Positions 32,461 through 44,509 of a stretch of 64,000 nucleotides of DNA are shown here, piece by piece. The first letter of the stretch is position 1. Each line of letters starts with the position of its first letter. Position numbers and translations under genes: made by a program. The notes under the pieces were generated by a model. That model saw nothing but the letters and a program-made list of their open reading frames with translations, was not told the DNA's origin and searched no databases. The DNA is taken from positions 1-64,000 of the forward strand of contig NZ_CANMAU010000001.1 in assembly GCF_947495925.1 (NCBI RefSeq). The letters run 5' to 3'. The DNA is from an uncultured Algibacter sp. (lineage in GTDB: Bacteria; Bacteroidota; Bacteroidia; Flavobacteriales; Flavobacteriaceae).

Positions 32461-33453
32461 TTAATCTTTATCTAATTTATATTTACTTAAATCCATTCCG
32501 AAGTTTAAACCTTTAACATTAACCAGCTCTTCTAGCTCAGTTAAAGACTTTTTACCAAAGTTTCTGAATTTCATTAAATCATTTTTATTGAATGATACTA
32601 AGTCTCCTAAAGTATCAACTTCAGCAGCTTTTAAACAGTTAAGCGCACGAACAGATAAATCCATATCGATAAGCTTTGTTTTAAGCAACTGTCTCATATG
32701 AAGTGATTCTTCATCATAAGTTTCAGTTTGTGCAATTTCATCAGCTTCTAAAGTGATACGTTCATCAGAGAATAACATGAAATGATGAATAAGTGTTTTA
32801 GCGCCTTCTGTTAAAGCATCTTGAGGTGTAATAGATCCATCAGTAATGATTTCAAAAACTAATTTTTCGTAATCAGTCTTTTGCTCAACACGATAGTTCT
32901 CAATGCTATACTTAACATTTTTTATTGGAGTATATACTGAATCAGTAAAAATAGTTCCTATTGGCGCAGAAGCTTTTTTGTTTTCTTCAGCAGGAACGTA
33001 TCCTCTACCTTTTTCAATAGTAATTTCCATATTAAAATTAACTTTAGGATCTAAGTTACAGATAACTAATTCTGTATTTAATACTTGGAATCCTGAAATA
33101 AATTTTTGAAAATCTCCAGCTGTAATTCTTTCTTGACCAGATATTGAAATAGAAATTGACTCATTATCTATATCTTCAATTTGTCTTTTAAAACGTACTT
33201 GCTTTAAGTTTAAGATGATTTCTGTTACATCCTCCACTACTCCAGCAATTGCCGAAAATTCATGATCTACACCTTCTATTCTAACCGATGTAATTGCAAA
33301 TCCTTCTAAAGAAGATAACAAAACTCTTCTTAACGCATTACCTACTGTTAAACCGTAACCTGGTTCTAATGGTCTGAATTCGAATTTACCTTCGAAATCA
33401 GTAGAATCAATCATGATTACTTTGTCGGGCTTTTGAAAATTAAATACTGCCAT
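32461..33453 (-). CDS. rpoA: RNA polymerase alpha subunit
   Basis: [26 protein letters not shown]; alpha[18 protein letters not shown]. Confidence 0.98.
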   Translation of the reverse strand: MAVFNFQKPDKVIMIDSTDFEGKFEFRPLEPGYGLTVGNALRRVLLSSLEGFAITSVRIEGVDHEFSAIAGVVEDVTEIILNLKQVRFKRQIEDIDNESISISISGQERITAGDFQKFISGFQVLNTELVICNLDPKVNFNMEITIEKGRGYVPAEENKKASAPIGTIFTDSVYTPIKNVKYSIENYRVEQKTDYEKLVFEIITDGSITPQDALTEGAKTLIHHFMLFSDERITLEADEIAQTETYDEESLHMRQLLKTKLIDMDLSVRALNCLKAAEVDTLGDLVSFNKNDLMKFRNFGKKSLTELEELVNVKGLNFGMDLSKYKLDKD

Positions 33454-33548
33454 ATTGTTCTTCGTTTTAATTGTTATTTAGTTGCGCGGTCTATAAGTTT
33501 GAAGAAGACTAATAAACCCTTTGGCCAAATACCAATATGATTAATATA

Positions 33549-34154
33549 TTATTTAGAGTATAATTCTACGATGAATTGTTCGTTTATGTTTTCTGGAATT
33601 TGAATTCTAGCAGGAACTGAAACATAAGTCCCTTGCTTAGTATCACTATTCCAAGTAATCCACTCATAAACAGTACTTGAGTTAGAAAGTGATCTTTCAA
33701 TAGCCTCAAGTGATTTTGACTTTTCTCTTACAGCTACAACATCTCCAGCTTTTAAAGAATAAGAAGGAATGTTTACCAATTCCCCATTTACAGTAATGTG
33801 CCTGTGAGATACCAATTGTCTTGCACCACTTCTAGTTGGAGCAATTCCCATTCTGAATACCACGTTATCTAATCTAGACTCACATAATTGCAAAAGCACC
33901 TCACCAGTAATCCCTTGTGCCGCTCTTGCTTTTTTAAATAAACCTCTAAATTGACGCTCTAAGATACCATATGTATACTTAGCTTTTTGCTTCTCTTGAA
34001 GTTGAATTGCATATTCAGATTTTTTTCCACGTCTTCTGTTGTTACCATGTTGACCTGGAGGGTAATTTCTTTTTTCGAAAGATTTATCTTCTCCGAAGAT
34101 AGCCTCGCCAAATTTACGAGCTATTTTAGTTTTAGGACCAGTATATCTTGCCAT
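33549..34154 (-). CDS. rpsD: 30S ribosomal protein S4
   Basis: [17 protein letters not shown]. Confidence 0.97.
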   Translation of the reverse strand: MARYTGPKTKIARKFGEAIFGEDKSFEKRNYPPGQHGNNRRRGKKSEYAIQLQEKQKAKYTYGILERQFRGLFKKARAAQGITGEVLLQLCESRLDNVVFRMGIAPTRSGARQLVSHRHITVNGELVNIPSYSLKAGDVVAVREKSKSLEAIERSLSNSSTVYEWITWNSDTKQGTYVSVPARIQIPENINEQFIVELYSK

Positions 34155-34267
34155 TTTAAATTTGTTTTGAGAGTGATTATGAATTAAGGTCTTAATCTTA
34201 TCCTTCGATAATCGTTGATCTCTCGTTAATACTTGTTATTTTTTTCAGTTTGCAAATTTATACAAAA

Positions 34268-34302
34268 AATTAATACCATCTATATAACAGATGATATTAA
34301 TT
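34268..34302 (-). promoter_or_regulatory. Attenuator/terminator-like hairpin between rpsK and rpsD
   Basis: 14-bp stem aattaataccatct / agatgatattaatt; the single plus-strand C-A mismatch becomes G-U in minus RNA; followed by T-tract. Confidence 0.7.
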
Positions 34303-34342
34303 CTTGCTTTGCATTATTCTAATCGCGCTATCTTAAAGGCGA

Positions 34343-34726
34343 TTAAACTCTTCTTCTTTTTGGTGGACGACATCCATTATGTGGTAATGGCGTAACATCA
34401 ATAATTTCTGTTACTTCAATTCCCGCATTGTGAATAGAACGAATAGCAGATTCTCTACCATTTCCAGGCCCTTTAACATAAACCTTTACTTTTTTCAATC
34501 CAGCTTCTGATGCCACAGCTGCAGCATCTTCAGCAGCCAATTGAGCAGCGTAAGGCGTATTTTTCTTTGAACCTCTGAATCCCATCTTACCAGCAGAAGA
34601 CCATGAAATTACGTCTCCTTTTTTATTAGTAAGCGAAATAATGATATTATTGAAAGAAGCTGTTACATGCGCCTCTCCAACAGAATCAACAATTACTTTA
34701 CGTTTTTTTGTGCTTGTCTTTGCCAT
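34343..34726 (-). CDS. rpsK: 30S ribosomal protein S11
   Basis: [13 protein letters not shown]-terminus. Confidence 0.97.
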   Translation of the reverse strand: MAKTSTKKRKVIVDSVGEAHVTASFNNIIISLTNKKGDVISWSSAGKMGFRGSKKNTPYAAQLAAEDAAAVASEAGLKKVKVYVKGPGNGRESAIRSIHNAGIEVTEIIDVTPLPHNGCRPPKRRRV

Positions 34727-34833
34727 ATTTTCTAGTGCTTAGTATTAGTGATAGTCGCTAGAATCCTAAACCGTAATTTCAAACAGATTCCTTCCAACGT
34801 CTAAAGACTAAAGACTAAATTAATTGTTATTAA

Positions 34834-35202
34834 TTATGCTTTCTTCTTGTTAGCAACAGTTTTTCTTCTACCTTTTCTGGTTCTAGAGTTGTTTTTAGTA
34901 CGTTGACCTCTTAATGGTAAACCAGATCTGTGACGAATTCCTCTGTAACATCCAATATCCATCAATCGCTTAATGTTTAATTGTGTTTCAGAACGTAATT
35001 CACCTTCGATAGTAAAAGCTCCTACAGCTTCACGAATTCCGCTAATCTCATCATCCGTCCAGTCTTGAACTTTAGTACTTTCATCAACTTTAGCTGTTGC
35101 TAAAATTTCTTGAGCTCTACTTCTACCTATTCCGTAGATATAAGTTAAAGAAATTACTCCTCTTTTGTTTTTTGGTATGTCTACACCTGCAATTCTTGCC
35201 AT
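34834..35202 (-). CDS. rpsM: 30S ribosomal protein S13
   Basis: [26 protein letters not shown]. Confidence 0.97.
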   Translation of the reverse strand: MARIAGVDIPKNKRGVISLTYIYGIGRSRAQEILATAKVDESTKVQDWTDDEISGIREAVGAFTIEGELRSETQLNIKRLMDIGCYRGIRHRSGLPLRGQRTKNNSRTRKGRRKTVANKKKA

Positions 35203-35204
35203 AA

Positions 35205-35321
35205 TTACCCTTGTCTTTGTTTAAATCTAGGATTCTTTTTGTTTATCACGTAAAGTCTGCCTTTTCTACGCACAATTTTACAATCTGCGCTTCTTTTTTT
35301 AACTGATGCTCTTACTTTCAT
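35205..35321 (-). CDS. rpmJ: 50S ribosomal protein L36 (not in ORF track; 38 aa)
   Basis: Translated by hand: [38 protein letters not shown]. Confidence 0.97.
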   Translation of the reverse strand: MKVRASVKKRSADCKIVRRKGRLYVINKKNPRFKQRQG

Positions 35322-35325
35322 CTTG

Positions 35326-35541
35326 TTAGTATCTATAAGTTATTCGAGCCTTAGATAAATCATAAGGACTCATTTCTAATTTTACTTTATCCCCTGGTAA
35401 TAATTTAATATAATGCATACGCATCTTACCCGAGATATGAGCAGTCACAATGTGACCATTTTCTAATTCAACACGAAACATAGCATTCGATAATGCCTCT
35501 ATAATTGTTCCGTCTTGCTCTATTGCTGCTTGTTTTGCCAT
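35326..35541 (-). CDS. infA: Translation initiation factor IF-1
   Basis: [29 protein letters not shown]. Confidence 0.97.
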   Translation of the reverse strand: MAKQAAIEQDGTIIEALSNAMFRVELENGHIVTAHISGKMRMHYIKLLPGDKVKLEMSPYDLSKARITYRY

Positions 35542-35551
35542 AGTATAATAA

Positions 35552-36907
35552 TTAAGCTACTGCTTTTCTATTTTTACCTGTTTTCATCAAACCATCATAG
35601 TGTCTATTCAACAAATAAGAGTTTATTTGTTGCATAGTATCAATTGCAACTCCAACCATAATTAATAACGAAGTACCTCCGAAAAATAAGGCCCATCCTT
35701 GTTGTACTCCCATAAGCTTAACAATAAATGCTGGAAACACAGCAACTAGAGCTAAAAATATAGAACCTGGTAAGGTTATCTGAGACATTATTTTATCTAA
35801 ATATTCAGAAGTTTCAGAACCTGGGCGAATACCTGGAATAAAACCACCACTACGTTTTAAATCGTCCGCCATTTTATTGGTAGGAACTGTTATTGCAGTA
35901 TAGAAATATGTAAATACTATAATCAATAAAGCAAATGTAATGTTGTACCAAAACCCGAACATATCCGAATAATTGGTTTGCATCCAAGCTCCAGCTGCCG
36001 TTTCTTTTAAGAATGAAGATCCTCCAATCCAACTCGGCACAAACATAATAGCTTGAGCAAATATAATTGGCATAACTCCTGAAGCATTAAGCTTCAACGG
36101 AATGTATTGTCTTGACCCTGCCATGGCGCTTTTCTCATAACCACCAGTAGCAGTTCTTCTAGCATATTGTACAGCAATCTTTCTAACTCCCATTACTAAC
36201 ATAATAGAGGCTAAAATGATTACAAACCAGATTACAAATTCAATTAATACCATCATTAAACCACCATTTCCACCACCTTCTAATCTAGTAGCCGCATTTT
36301 GTAAAAATGCTTGAGGTAAAGTAGCAATAATACCAACCATAATTAATAAGGAAATTCCATTACCAATACCTTTATCGGTGATTTTCTCACCTAACCACAT
36401 GGCAAAAATACATCCTGTTACTAAAATAGTTACTGATGAGAAATAGAATAAAAATCCTGTTCCTAATAAAAATGCACTTGAAGGAATACCCAATGCTGGT
36501 AAACTTGCCAAATATCCAGGAGCTTGTAATAAACAAATAGCTATTGTTAACCAACGCGTAATTTGATTTATTTTCTTTTGCCCACTAGCACCTTCTTTTT
36601 GAAGTTTTTGCAAGTAAGGAATAGCTATACCCATTAATTGTACAACAATAGAAGCAGAAATGTAAGGCATTATACCTAGAGCGAAAACCGAAGCATTAGC
36701 AAAGGCGCCACCTGTAAAGGCATTAAGCAAACCTAACAAACCACCGTCTGTCTTTTCTGCCAAGCCTCCTAATTGAGCCGCATCAATACCAGGTAAAACG
36801 ACCTGCGCACCAAAACGGTAAACCAATAACAGACTCAAGGTTACTATGATTCTGTTTCTTAGTTCTTCTATTTTCCAAACATTCTTTATTGATTCTATAA
36901 ATTTCAT
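35552..36907 (-). CDS. secY: Preprotein translocase subunit SecY
   Basis: [14 protein letters not shown]; multi-TM; SecY context. Confidence 0.98.
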   Translation of the reverse strand: MKFIESIKNVWKIEELRNRIIVTLSLLLVYRFGAQVVLPGIDAAQLGGLAEKTDGGLLGLLNAFTGGAFANASVFALGIMPYISASIVVQLMGIAIPYLQKLQKEGASGQKKINQITRWLTIAICLLQAPGYLASLPALGIPSSAFLLGTGFLFYFSSVTILVTGCIFAMWLGEKITDKGIGNGISLLIMVGIIATLPQAFLQNAATRLEGGGNGGLMMVLIEFVIWFVIILASIMLVMGVRKIAVQYARRTATGGYEKSAMAGSRQYIPLKLNASGVMPIIFAQAIMFVPSWIGGSSFLKETAAGAWMQTNYSDMFGFWYNITFALLIIVFTYFYTAITVPTNKMADDLKRSGGFIPGIRPGSETSEYLDKIMSQITLPGSIFLALVAVFPAFIVKLMGVQQGWALFFGGTSLLIMVGVAIDTMQQINSYLLNRHYDGLMKTGKNRKAVA

Positions 36908-36921
36908 ACTTATAATAAGTC

Positions 36922-37374
36922 TTATATCGTTACAGCTTCTCCACCTGCAGCTTCAATAGCAGCTTTTGCTGAAGCCGTAAATTTATGAGCAGATACTTTT
37001 AATTTTGCTTTTAATTCACCCCTACCTAAAATTTTAACTAGATCATTCTTTCCAGCTAAACGGTTAGTAAACAATATTTCAAAATCTACGGTATCTTTAA
37101 TTTTCTTATCATCAACCAATTGTTGTAGAGTATCTAAATTGATACCTTGATACTCCACACGGTTGATATTTGTAAAACCAAACTTAGGTACACGTCTTTG
37201 TAGTGGCATTTGACCACCTTCAAATCCTAGCTTCTTAGAATAACCAGAACGAGACTTAGCTCCTTTGTGACCACGAGTTGCCGTACCACCTTTACCAGAA
37301 CCTTGCCCTCTACCTATTCTTTTTCCTTGGCTTTTTACTGAACCTTCTGCAGGTTTTAAATTACTTAAATCCAT
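36922..37374 (-). CDS. rplO: 50S ribosomal protein L15
   Basis: GRGQGSGKGGTATRGHKGAKSRSG. Confidence 0.97.
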   Translation of the reverse strand: MDLSNLKPAEGSVKSQGKRIGRGQGSGKGGTATRGHKGAKSRSGYSKKLGFEGGQMPLQRRVPKFGFTNINRVEYQGINLDTLQQLVDDKKIKDTVDFEILFTNRLAGKNDLVKILGRGELKAKLKVSAHKFTASAKAAIEAAGGEAVTI

Positions 37375-37390
37375 TTTTCAGTTTATATTT

Positions 37391-37570
37391 TTAAGCTTCT
37401 TCAACAGAAACTAAATGTGAAACTTTAGCAACCATACCAAGAATATTTGGTGTAGCCTCATGCTCTTTTACTTGACCAATCTTTTTAAGACCTAGAGCTT
37501 CTAAAGTTCTTTTTTGTCTTTGCGTACGATTGATTGCGCTTTTAACTTTCTTTACTTTAATCTTTGCCAT
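37391..37570 (-). CDS. rpmD: 50S ribosomal protein L30 (not in ORF track; 59 aa)
   Basis: Translated by hand: MAKIKVKKVKSAINRTQRQKRTLEALGLKKIGQVKEHEATPNILGMVAKVSHLVSVEEA*. Confidence 0.96.
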   Translation of the reverse strand: MAKIKVKKVKSAINRTQRQKRTLEALGLKKIGQVKEHEATPNILGMVAKVSHLVSVEEA

Positions 37571-37581
37571 TTCTGTCTATA

Positions 37582-38106
37582 TTAAGCGTTAAAAACTTGT
37601 TCAAGTGTAATACCTCTATCTCTAGCAATAGCATTCGCGTCTCTTAGCTGTAATAAAGCATCAAAAGTTGCTTTTACCACATTATGAGGGTTAGAAGATC
37701 CTTGAGATTTAGATAATACATCATGAACACCTACAGCCTCAAGAACAGTTCTTACAGCACCACCAGCAATTACACCTGTACCAGGAGCAGCAGGAATGAT
37801 ATTTACTCTAGCTCCACCATATTTACCTTTTTGCTCATGAGGTAAAGTTCCTTTAATAATAGGAATTCTAACAAGGTTTTTCTTAGCATCTTCAACAGCT
37901 TTTGCAATCGCACTAGCTACATCTTTAGATTTTCCTAAACCTTGTCCTACAACACCAGCTTCATCTCCAACCACAACGATTGCTGAGAAACCAAATGCTC
38001 TACCACCTTTAGTTACTTTTGTAACTCTTTGTACACCAACTAAACGATCTTTAAGATCTAACCCACCTGGTTTTACTAATTCTGCACTTTTATATTTTTT
38101 AAACAT
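37582..38106 (-). CDS. rpsE: 30S ribosomal protein S5
   Basis: [24 protein letters not shown]. Confidence 0.97.
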   Translation of the reverse strand: MFKKYKSAELVKPGGLDLKDRLVGVQRVTKVTKGGRAFGFSAIVVVGDEAGVVGQGLGKSKDVASAIAKAVEDAKKNLVRIPIIKGTLPHEQKGKYGGARVNIIPAAPGTGVIAGGAVRTVLEAVGVHDVLSKSQGSSNPHNVVKATFDALLQLRDANAIARDRGITLEQVFNA

Positions 38107-38112
38107 AATTTC

Positions 38113-38469
38113 TTAGAATTTTAGTCCTGCTTCTCTAGCTCCTTCCGCTAATTGTTTAACTCTACCGTGATATAAATAACCACCTCTATCGAAAGAGATT
38201 GTTTCTACACCAGCTTTTAAAGCTTTTTCAGCAAGTGCTTTACCTACTAATTTAGCTACTTCAGATTTAGTTGCTTTTCCAGCACTAATACCTTTATCTC
38301 TTGAAGATGCTGCACTGATAGTATTACCAGTAACGTCATCTACTAATTGAGCATAAATTTCTTTATTACTTCTATAAACAGCCAATCTTGGTCTTGCTTC
38401 TGTACCAGAAACAACCTTACGGATTCTGTTTTTTATTCTTAGTCTTCTATCGTTCTTTGTCAATGCCAT
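38113..38469 (-). CDS. rplR: 50S ribosomal protein L18
   Basis: [26 protein letters not shown]. Confidence 0.97.
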   Translation of the reverse strand: MALTKNDRRLRIKNRIRKVVSGTEARPRLAVYRSNKEIYAQLVDDVTGNTISAASSRDKGISAGKATKSEVAKLVGKALAEKALKAGVETISFDRGGYLYHGRVKQLAEGAREAGLKF

Positions 38470-38479
38470 AACTTAATTA

Positions 38480-39022
38480 TTAAGCTGATTTACCTGCTTT
38501 TCTTCTTATTTCTTCACCAACAAACTTGATTCCTTTTCCTTTGTAAGGTTCAGGTTTTCTAAATCCGCGGATTTTCGCAGCTACTTGACCAACAAGTTGT
38601 TTATCGAATGATGTTAGTTTTACTAATGGATTTTTTCCCTTTTCTGAAACCGTTTCAACTTTTACTTCAGGAGCAATGTTTAAAACAATATTATGAGAAA
38701 AACCTAAGGCCAAATCTAATTTTTGTCCTTGGTTTGATGCTCTATAACCTACACCAACCAATTCTAATTCCTTAGTCCATCCTTTAGATACACCTTCAAT
38801 CATATTGTGCATTAAAGATCTGTATAAACCATGTTTAGCTTTTTGATCTTTAGTATCAGAAGAACGAGTAACCCAAACGCTACCGTCTTCAACTTTAATT
38901 TCTATAGAATCGTAATTTTGCGTTAACTCTCCTAATTTTCCTTTTACAGTTACTACGTTATCTTTAACGTCAACTGTTACACCTTCTGGAATGGCTACTG
39001 GATTATTTCCTATTCTTGACAT
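38480..39022 (-). CDS. rplF: 50S ribosomal protein L6
   Basis: MSRIGNNPVAIPEGV; PEPYKGKGIKFVGE. Confidence 0.97.
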   Translation of the reverse strand: MSRIGNNPVAIPEGVTVDVKDNVVTVKGKLGELTQNYDSIEIKVEDGSVWVTRSSDTKDQKAKHGLYRSLMHNMIEGVSKGWTKELELVGVGYRASNQGQKLDLALGFSHNIVLNIAPEVKVETVSEKGKNPLVKLTSFDKQLVGQVAAKIRGFRKPEPYKGKGIKFVGEEIRRKAGKSA

Positions 39023-39040
39023 TTCTTTCTGGCTTTAAAA

Positions 39041-39439
39041 TTAGTAAACGTAACATAAAACTTCTCCACCTACGTTATCCCTTTTAGCTTGTTTACCTGT
39101 CATAACTCCGTGAGAAGTTGAAACAATAGCAATACCAAGACCGTTAAGGATTCTAGGTAACTCATTAGCACCAGCATACTTACGTAGACCTGGTGTACTA
39201 ATTCTTTGAAGTTTTTTAATTACTGGTTCTTTTGTTTCTTTATTGTACTTAAGAGCTATTTTAATAGTTCCTTGTACAGTAGAATCATCAAACTTGTAAC
39301 TTAAAATATATCCTTGTTCGAATAATATTTTAGTAATGTCTTTTTTAAGATTAGAAGCAGGAATCTCAACCACTCTGTGGTTAGCACGCACTGCATTTCT
39401 AATTCTTGTCAAAAAATCCGCAATTGGATCTGAGTACAT
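39041..39439 (-). CDS. rpsH: 30S ribosomal protein S8
   Basis: DPIADFLTRIRNAVRA; ISTSHGVMTGKQA. Confidence 0.97.
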   Translation of the reverse strand: MYSDPIADFLTRIRNAVRANHRVVEIPASNLKKDITKILFEQGYILSYKFDDSTVQGTIKIALKYNKETKEPVIKKLQRISTPGLRKYAGANELPRILNGLGIAIVSTSHGVMTGKQAKRDNVGGEVLCYVY

Positions 39440-39507
39440 AATGAATTGATTTTGTGGTCTTGGTTTTCGAACTATTTCGAACCTTAAACCCGATTATTTA
39501 AATAATA

Positions 39508-39777
39508 TTACCAACTAGCTTTCTTTACTCCAGGTATAAGACCTTGATTGGCCATTTCTCTGAAAGTTACACGAGAAATTCCAAACGTTCTCATATACCC
39601 CTTTGGTCTTCCCGTTAATTTACATCTATTATGCTGACGTATAGGTGATGCATTTTTAGGTAACTTCTGTAATGCTTCATAATCTCCAGCTTCTTTCAAA
39701 GCCTTACGTTTAGCTGCATATTTAGCTACTGTTTTAGATCTTTTTACCTCACGGGCTTTCATTGATTCTTTAGCCAT
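39508..39777 (-). CDS. rpsN: 30S ribosomal protein S14 (zinc-independent type)
   Basis: [31 protein letters not shown]; no CxxC pair. Confidence 0.97.
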   Translation of the reverse strand: MAKESMKAREVKRSKTVAKYAAKRKALKEAGDYEALQKLPKNASPIRQHNRCKLTGRPKGYMRTFGISRVTFREMANQGLIPGVKKASW

Positions 39778-39780
39778 AAC

Positions 39781-40332
39781 TTAGTTCTTTTGAAAAGGTA
39801 ATCCTAATTCAGTTAATAATGATTTTGCTTCTTTATCAGTATCGGCAGTAGTTACAAATGTAATATCCATTCCAGAAATTTTATTCACTTTATCAATGTT
39901 TATTTCTGGGAAAATAATTTGTTCAGTAACTCCTAAATTATAGTTACCTCTACCATCAAATCCTGTAGCTTTAATTCCGTTAAAATCTCTAACACGTGGT
40001 AGTGCTGAAGTTACTAAACGATCTAAAAACTCATACATTCTTTCTCCACGTAAAGTTACTTTTGCCCCAATTGGCATACCTTTACGTAATTTAAAAGATG
40101 CCACATCCTTTTTAGATAATGTAGATATCGCTTTTTGCCCAGATATAGTTGTTAACTCTTCTACAGCGTAGTCAATTAACTTCTTGTCTGCAACTGCTGC
40201 TCCAACACCTTTAGATATCACTATCTTACTAAGCTTAGGAACCTGCATTACATTACTATATCCAAATTCGTCTGTAAGAGCTGCAATTACTTTGCTTTTA
40301 TACTCTTCTTTAAGTCTTGGTGAATATGCCAT
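39781..40332 (-). CDS. rplE: 50S ribosomal protein L5
   Basis: [35 protein letters not shown]. Confidence 0.97.
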   Translation of the reverse strand: MAYSPRLKEEYKSKVIAALTDEFGYSNVMQVPKLSKIVISKGVGAAVADKKLIDYAVEELTTISGQKAISTLSKKDVASFKLRKGMPIGAKVTLRGERMYEFLDRLVTSALPRVRDFNGIKATGFDGRGNYNLGVTEQIIFPEINIDKVNKISGMDITFVTTADTDKEAKSLLTELGLPFQKN

Positions 40333-40334
40333 AA

Positions 40335-40646
40335 CTATATTACTTCATTAGATTTTGTTGAAAATCTTACTTTTTTTCCATCCTCTATTCTATATCCAAC
40401 TCTAGTTGTTTCTCCTTTTGAAGTTAACAATGATAAGTTAGAAATATGAATAGCTGCTTCTTTCTCTACGATTCCACCTTGAGGATTTTGTGCACTTGGT
40501 TTAGTATGTTTCTTCACCATGTTTACACCCTCAACAATCGCTTTGTTCTTTTCTATCAATACTTTTTGTACTTTACCTTCAGATCCTTTATGGTCTCCAG
40601 TAATAACTTTTACAGTATCTCCAGTTTTTATTTTAAGCTTTGTCAT
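40335..40646 (-). CDS. rplX: 50S ribosomal protein L24
   Basis: [22 protein letters not shown]. Confidence 0.97.
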   Translation of the reverse strand: MTKLKIKTGDTVKVITGDHKGSEGKVQKVLIEKNKAIVEGVNMVKKHTKPSAQNPQGGIVEKEAAIHISNLSLLTSKGETTRVGYRIEDGKKVRFSTKSNEVI

Positions 40647-40661
40647 CTTAATTTTAATGTA

Positions 40662-41030
40662 TTAAAGCACTTCTGGTGCTAATGATACAATCTTCATGAA
40701 TTGCTTATCACGAAGTTCTCTAGCAACAGGACCAAAAACACGCGTACCTTTCATCTCACCTGTTGGGTTTAATAAAACACATGCATTATCATCAAATCTT
40801 ATATAAGATCCGTCTGGTCTTCTTACTTCTTTCTTAGTGCGCACAACAACTGCCGTTGAAACCGCTCCTTTTTTAATGTTTCCATTAGGAGTGGCATCTT
40901 TTACAGAAACAACAATTTTGTCTCCTACAGAAGCGTATCTTCTTTTAGTTCCACCAAGAACTCGGATAGTTAAAACTTCCTTTGCTCCAGTGTTATCTGC
41001 TACTTTTAATCTTGATTCTTGTTGTACCAT
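40662..41030 (-). CDS. rplN: 50S ribosomal protein L14
   Basis: [27 protein letters not shown]. Confidence 0.98.
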   Translation of the reverse strand: MVQQESRLKVADNTGAKEVLTIRVLGGTKRRYASVGDKIVVSVKDATPNGNIKKGAVSTAVVVRTKKEVRRPDGSYIRFDDNACVLLNPTGEMKGTRVFGPVARELRDKQFMKIVSLAPEVL

Positions 41031-41032
41031 AA

Positions 41033-41290
41033 TTATTTAGCTCTTTCTAAAATTTCCACTAATCTCCAACATTTAGATTTACTTAAAGGTCTTGTTTCCA
41101 TGATCTTAACAGTATCTCCAATATTACAATCGTTTGTTTCGTCGTGTGCAACGTATTTCTTCGTTTTTAACACAAACTTACCATACATAGGGTGCTTTAC
41201 TTTTTTAACCTCTGCAACAACAATTGATTTTTGCATTTTGTTACTAGTAACAACTCCTATACGTTCTTTTCTTAAATTTCTTGTTTCCAT
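41033..41290 (-). CDS. rpsQ: 30S ribosomal protein S17
   Basis: [19 protein letters not shown]. Confidence 0.97.
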   Translation of the reverse strand: METRNLRKERIGVVTSNKMQKSIVVAEVKKVKHPMYGKFVLKTKKYVAHDETNDCNIGDTVKIMETRPLSKSKCWRLVEILERAK

Positions 41291-41302
41291 CTTTCAGCAG
41301 AA

Positions 41303-41497
41303 TTATTGTAATTCTCTTTTAGTTAATTCAGTCGCAATTCTAGCTACAGTTCTTCTTACTGAACGTAATTGAATTGGATTTTCTAAAGGAGATATTGCAT
41401 GAGCCAATTTTAGGTCTGAATAACTCTTTTTTGTTTCACCAAGTTTTTCTTGTAACTCAGCTACTGATAATTCTTTAATTTCTGATTGTTTCATCAT
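41303..41497 (-). CDS. rpmC: 50S ribosomal protein L29
   Basis: length and position; EIKELSVAELQEKL. Confidence 0.95.
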   Translation of the reverse strand: MMKQSEIKELSVAELQEKLGETKKSYSDLKLAHAISPLENPIQLRSVRRTVARIATELTKRELQ

Positions 41498-41506
41498 CTT
41501 AAATTA

Positions 41507-41926
41507 TTATGCTTCGTAATCGCGAGCAATTAAAAACTTAGTTTTTACAGGTAGTTTTTGTGCTGCTAAACGTAATGCTTCTTTTGCAACGTCTAATGGC
41601 ACACCACCTATTTCAAATAAAACACGACCTGGTCTACATACAGCTACCCATAATTCTACAGCACCTTTACCTTTACCCATACGTACTTCAAGAGGCTTTT
41701 TTGTAATAGGCTTGTCTGGAAATATTTTAATCCAAAGTTGACCTTCTCTTTTCATGTAACGTGTAGCGGCAATACGAGCTGCTTCAATTTGACGAGCGGT
41801 AATAAACGTAGCGTCTAATGCTTTTATTCCAAAAGTACCATTTGAAAGTTGATGCCCTCTTCCAGAGAGACCTTTCATGCGTCCTTTTTGTTGTTTACGA
41901 AATTTTGTTCTTTTAGGCTGTAACAT
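41507..41926 (-). CDS. rplP: 50S ribosomal protein L16
   Basis: [19 protein letters not shown]. Confidence 0.98.
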   Translation of the reverse strand: MLQPKRTKFRKQQKGRMKGLSGRGHQLSNGTFGIKALDATFITARQIEAARIAATRYMKREGQLWIKIFPDKPITKKPLEVRMGKGKGAVELWVAVCRPGRVLFEIGGVPLDVAKEALRLAAQKLPVKTKFLIARDYEA

Positions 41927-41947
41927 TTTTCTTTACTTTATAAAAAA

Positions 41948-42667
41948 TTACTTTCTACGACGAGGTCCTTTGTTTCCACCTCTTCCGGCTCCACCTTTTC
42001 CTTGCTTCTTAGATAATCCAACAAGCGGAGAAAGTTCTCTTTTACCATATACTTCACCTTTCATGATCCATACTTTTACACCTAATCTACCATAAGTAGT
42101 ATGTGCTTCAACTAAAGCATAATCAATATCGGCTCTAAAGGTTGATAAAGGAATACGTCCCTCTTTGTAGTGCTCAGAACGTGCCATTTCAGCACCATTT
42201 AAACGTCCACTAATTTGGATTTTAATTCCTTCAGCATTCATACGCATTGTAGCAGCGATAGCCATCTTAATTGCACGTCTGTATGAAATTCTGTTTTCAA
42301 TTTGACGAGCAATACTAGATCCTACTAAAAATGCATCAAGTTCAGGTCTTTTAATCTCGAAGATGTTAATCTGAACTTCTTTTCCAGTAATTTTCTTAAG
42401 CTCTTCTTTTAACTTGTCTACCTCTTGACCGCCTTTTCCGATAATAATACCAGGTCTAGCCGTAGTGATAGTAACGGTTACAAGTTTTAAAGTTCTCTCG
42501 ATGATTACTCTACTTACACTAGCTTTAGATAAACGCGCGTGAACGTATTTTCTAATCTTATCGTCTTCGGCAAGTTTATCACCATAATCGTTTCCTCCGT
42601 ACCAGTTAGATTCCCATCCTCTGATAATTCCTAAGCGATTTCCGATTGGATTTGTCTTTTGTCCCAT
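41948..42667 (-). CDS. rpsC: 30S ribosomal protein S3
   Basis: [36 protein letters not shown]. Confidence 0.98.
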   Translation of the reverse strand: MGQKTNPIGNRLGIIRGWESNWYGGNDYGDKLAEDDKIRKYVHARLSKASVSRVIIERTLKLVTVTITTARPGIIIGKGGQEVDKLKEELKKITGKEVQINIFEIKRPELDAFLVGSSIARQIENRISYRRAIKMAIAATMRMNAEGIKIQISGRLNGAEMARSEHYKEGRIPLSTFRADIDYALVEAHTTYGRLGVKVWIMKGEVYGKRELSPLVGLSKKQGKGGAGRGGNKGPRRRK

Positions 42668-42674
42668 ACTTTTA

Positions 42675-43085
42675 TTAAGCTTGTGTGTTATTATTATTAG
42701 CTCCTACCACTAATGTTACATGGTTAGAACGTTTTCTAATTCGGTGTGCACGACCTTGAGGTGCTGGACGCAATCTTTTTAACATAGATCCGCTATCCAC
42801 TTTTATCTCTTTTACAAATAATTCTGCAGATTCAACATCAGCATCTTCATTCTTAGATTGCCAGTTAGCGATAGCTGATAATAACAACTTCTCTAAACGA
42901 CCAGATGCTTCTTTTTGGTTGAATTTCAAAATATTAAGTGCATTCTCTACCTTTTCGCCTCTTACTAAATCGGCTACTAAGCGCATTTTTCTTGGTGATG
43001 TAGGACAATTATTAAGTTTAGCAAAAGCAACTTGCTTTTTAGCTTCCTTAATAGCGTCTGCCATTTGTTTTTTACGACTTCCCAT
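42675..43085 (-). CDS. rplV: 50S ribosomal protein L22
   Basis: [21 protein letters not shown]. Confidence 0.97.
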   Translation of the reverse strand: MGSRKKQMADAIKEAKKQVAFAKLNNCPTSPRKMRLVADLVRGEKVENALNILKFNQKEASGRLEKLLLSAIANWQSKNEDADVESAELFVKEIKVDSGSMLKRLRPAPQGRAHRIRKRSNHVTLVVGANNNNTQA

Positions 43086-43091
43086 AGCTTA

Positions 43092-43370
43092 CTACTTTTT
43101 ACCTTTGTTTTTAGCACCTGCATGTCCACGGAATGAACGTGTTGGTGAAAATTCTCCTAACTTATGACCTACCATGTTTTCAGTAACATATACTGGTACA
43201 AATTGACGGCCATTGTGCACTGCTATAGTTTGCCCAACAAAATCAGGAGTAATCATACTGGCTCTAGACCAAGTTTTAATTACTGTCTTTTTGTTAGATT
43301 CAACATTTGCAGCTACTTTTCTCTCTAATTTATAATGAACGTAAGGTCCTTTTTTTAATGATCTTGCCAT
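43092..43370 (-). CDS. rpsS: 30S ribosomal protein S19
   Basis: [27 protein letters not shown]. Confidence 0.98.
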   Translation of the reverse strand: MARSLKKGPYVHYKLERKVAANVESNKKTVIKTWSRASMITPDFVGQTIAVHNGRQFVPVYVTENMVGHKLGEFSPTRSFRGHAGAKNKGKK

Positions 43371-43373
43371 GTC

Positions 43374-44201
43374 TTATTTCTTTCTACGTTCTACAATATA
43401 TTTATTACTTGCCTTAGTCTTAGAACGGGTCCTGAAACCTTTAGCCGGAATACCGTTTCTAGAACGAGGATGTCCACCTGCAGATTTACCTTCACCACCA
43501 CCCATCGGATGATCAACTGGATTCATAACTACTGGTCTTGTACGTGGTCGTCTTCCTAACCATCTTGTTCTACCAGCCTTACCACCAACTAATAATTGAT
43601 GATCTGAGTTAGACACAACACCAATTGTAGCCATACAGTTAGCAAGAATCAATCTTGTTTCTCCTGAAGGTAATTTAACTGTAGCAAACTTACCATCTCT
43701 TGCCATTAACTGAGCAAATGCACCAGCACTACGAGCCATAACAGCTCCTTGACCTGGACGCAACTCAATACAAGAAATAATTGTTCCTAATGGAATTTCA
43801 CTTAATGGCATTGCGTTTCCAATTTCTGGAGCAACACCTTCTTTACCAGATACTACATTTTGCCCTACTTGAAGTCCATTTTGTGCAATAATGTATCTTT
43901 TCTCACCATCTTGATAATTCAATAAAGCAATAAAAGCTGTTCTGTTTGGATCGTATTGGATAGAAGCAACTTCACCAGGAATCCCTGCTTTGTCTCTTTT
44001 AAAATCGATAATACGATACTTTTTCTTATGACCTCCACCGATATAGCGCATGGTCATTTTTCCTTGACTGTTTCTACCACCAGACCTTTTGTTCGGAACG
44101 AGTAAACTCTTTTCCGGCTTATCAGTAGTAATGGCGTCATAACCATTTACTACTCTAAAACGCTGTCCTGGTGTGATTGGTTTTAATTTTCTTACTGACA
44201 T
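43374..44201 (-). CDS. rplB: 50S ribosomal protein L2
   Basis: [31 protein letters not shown]. Confidence 0.98.
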   Translation of the reverse strand: MSVRKLKPITPGQRFRVVNGYDAITTDKPEKSLLVPNKRSGGRNSQGKMTMRYIGGGHKKKYRIIDFKRDKAGIPGEVASIQYDPNRTAFIALLNYQDGEKRYIIAQNGLQVGQNVVSGKEGVAPEIGNAMPLSEIPLGTIISCIELRPGQGAVMARSAGAFAQLMARDGKFATVKLPSGETRLILANCMATIGVVSNSDHQLLVGGKAGRTRWLGRRPRTRPVVMNPVDHPMGGGEGKSAGGHPRSRNGIPAKGFRTRSKTKASNKYIVERRKK

Positions 44202-44211
44202 TTTTGTCTAA

Positions 44212-44502
44212 TTACATGTTACTGTATAAATCAATCATTTCACCTTCCGCCAGTTGTACAATTGCCTTTTTAACAGCATTTGTTTTACCATGTTGAATAC
44301 CAGTTTTTGTAAACTTGGTACTACGATCTGGACGGACATTTATAGTACGAACTTTTTCAACAGAAACACCATAAGCAGCTTCCACCGCTTTTTTGATTTC
44401 TACCTTGTTCGCCTTTGTGTTCACCGCGAAAGTATAGCAGTTTCTTAACTCGCTATCTGCAGTCGCTTTTTCTGTGATTATAGGTTTAATTAAGATACTC
44501 AT
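44212..44502 (-). CDS. rplW: 50S ribosomal protein L23
   Basis: IKPIITEKATADSE. Confidence 0.97.
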   Translation of the reverse strand: MSILIKPIITEKATADSELRNCYTFAVNTKANKVEIKKAVEAAYGVSVEKVRTINVRPDRSTKFTKTGIQHGKTNAVKKAIVQLAEGEMIDLYSNM

Positions 44503-44509
44503 CTGTTTC

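Noticed and set aside
33515-33526. TTTGGCCAAA palindrome between rpsD and rpoA
   Set aside because: A single 10-bp palindrome with no further context; could be chance.
34795-34820. Short direct repeat ctaaagactaaagactaaa between rpsM and rpsK
   Set aside because: Only two 7-nt units; too short to support a functional repeat call.
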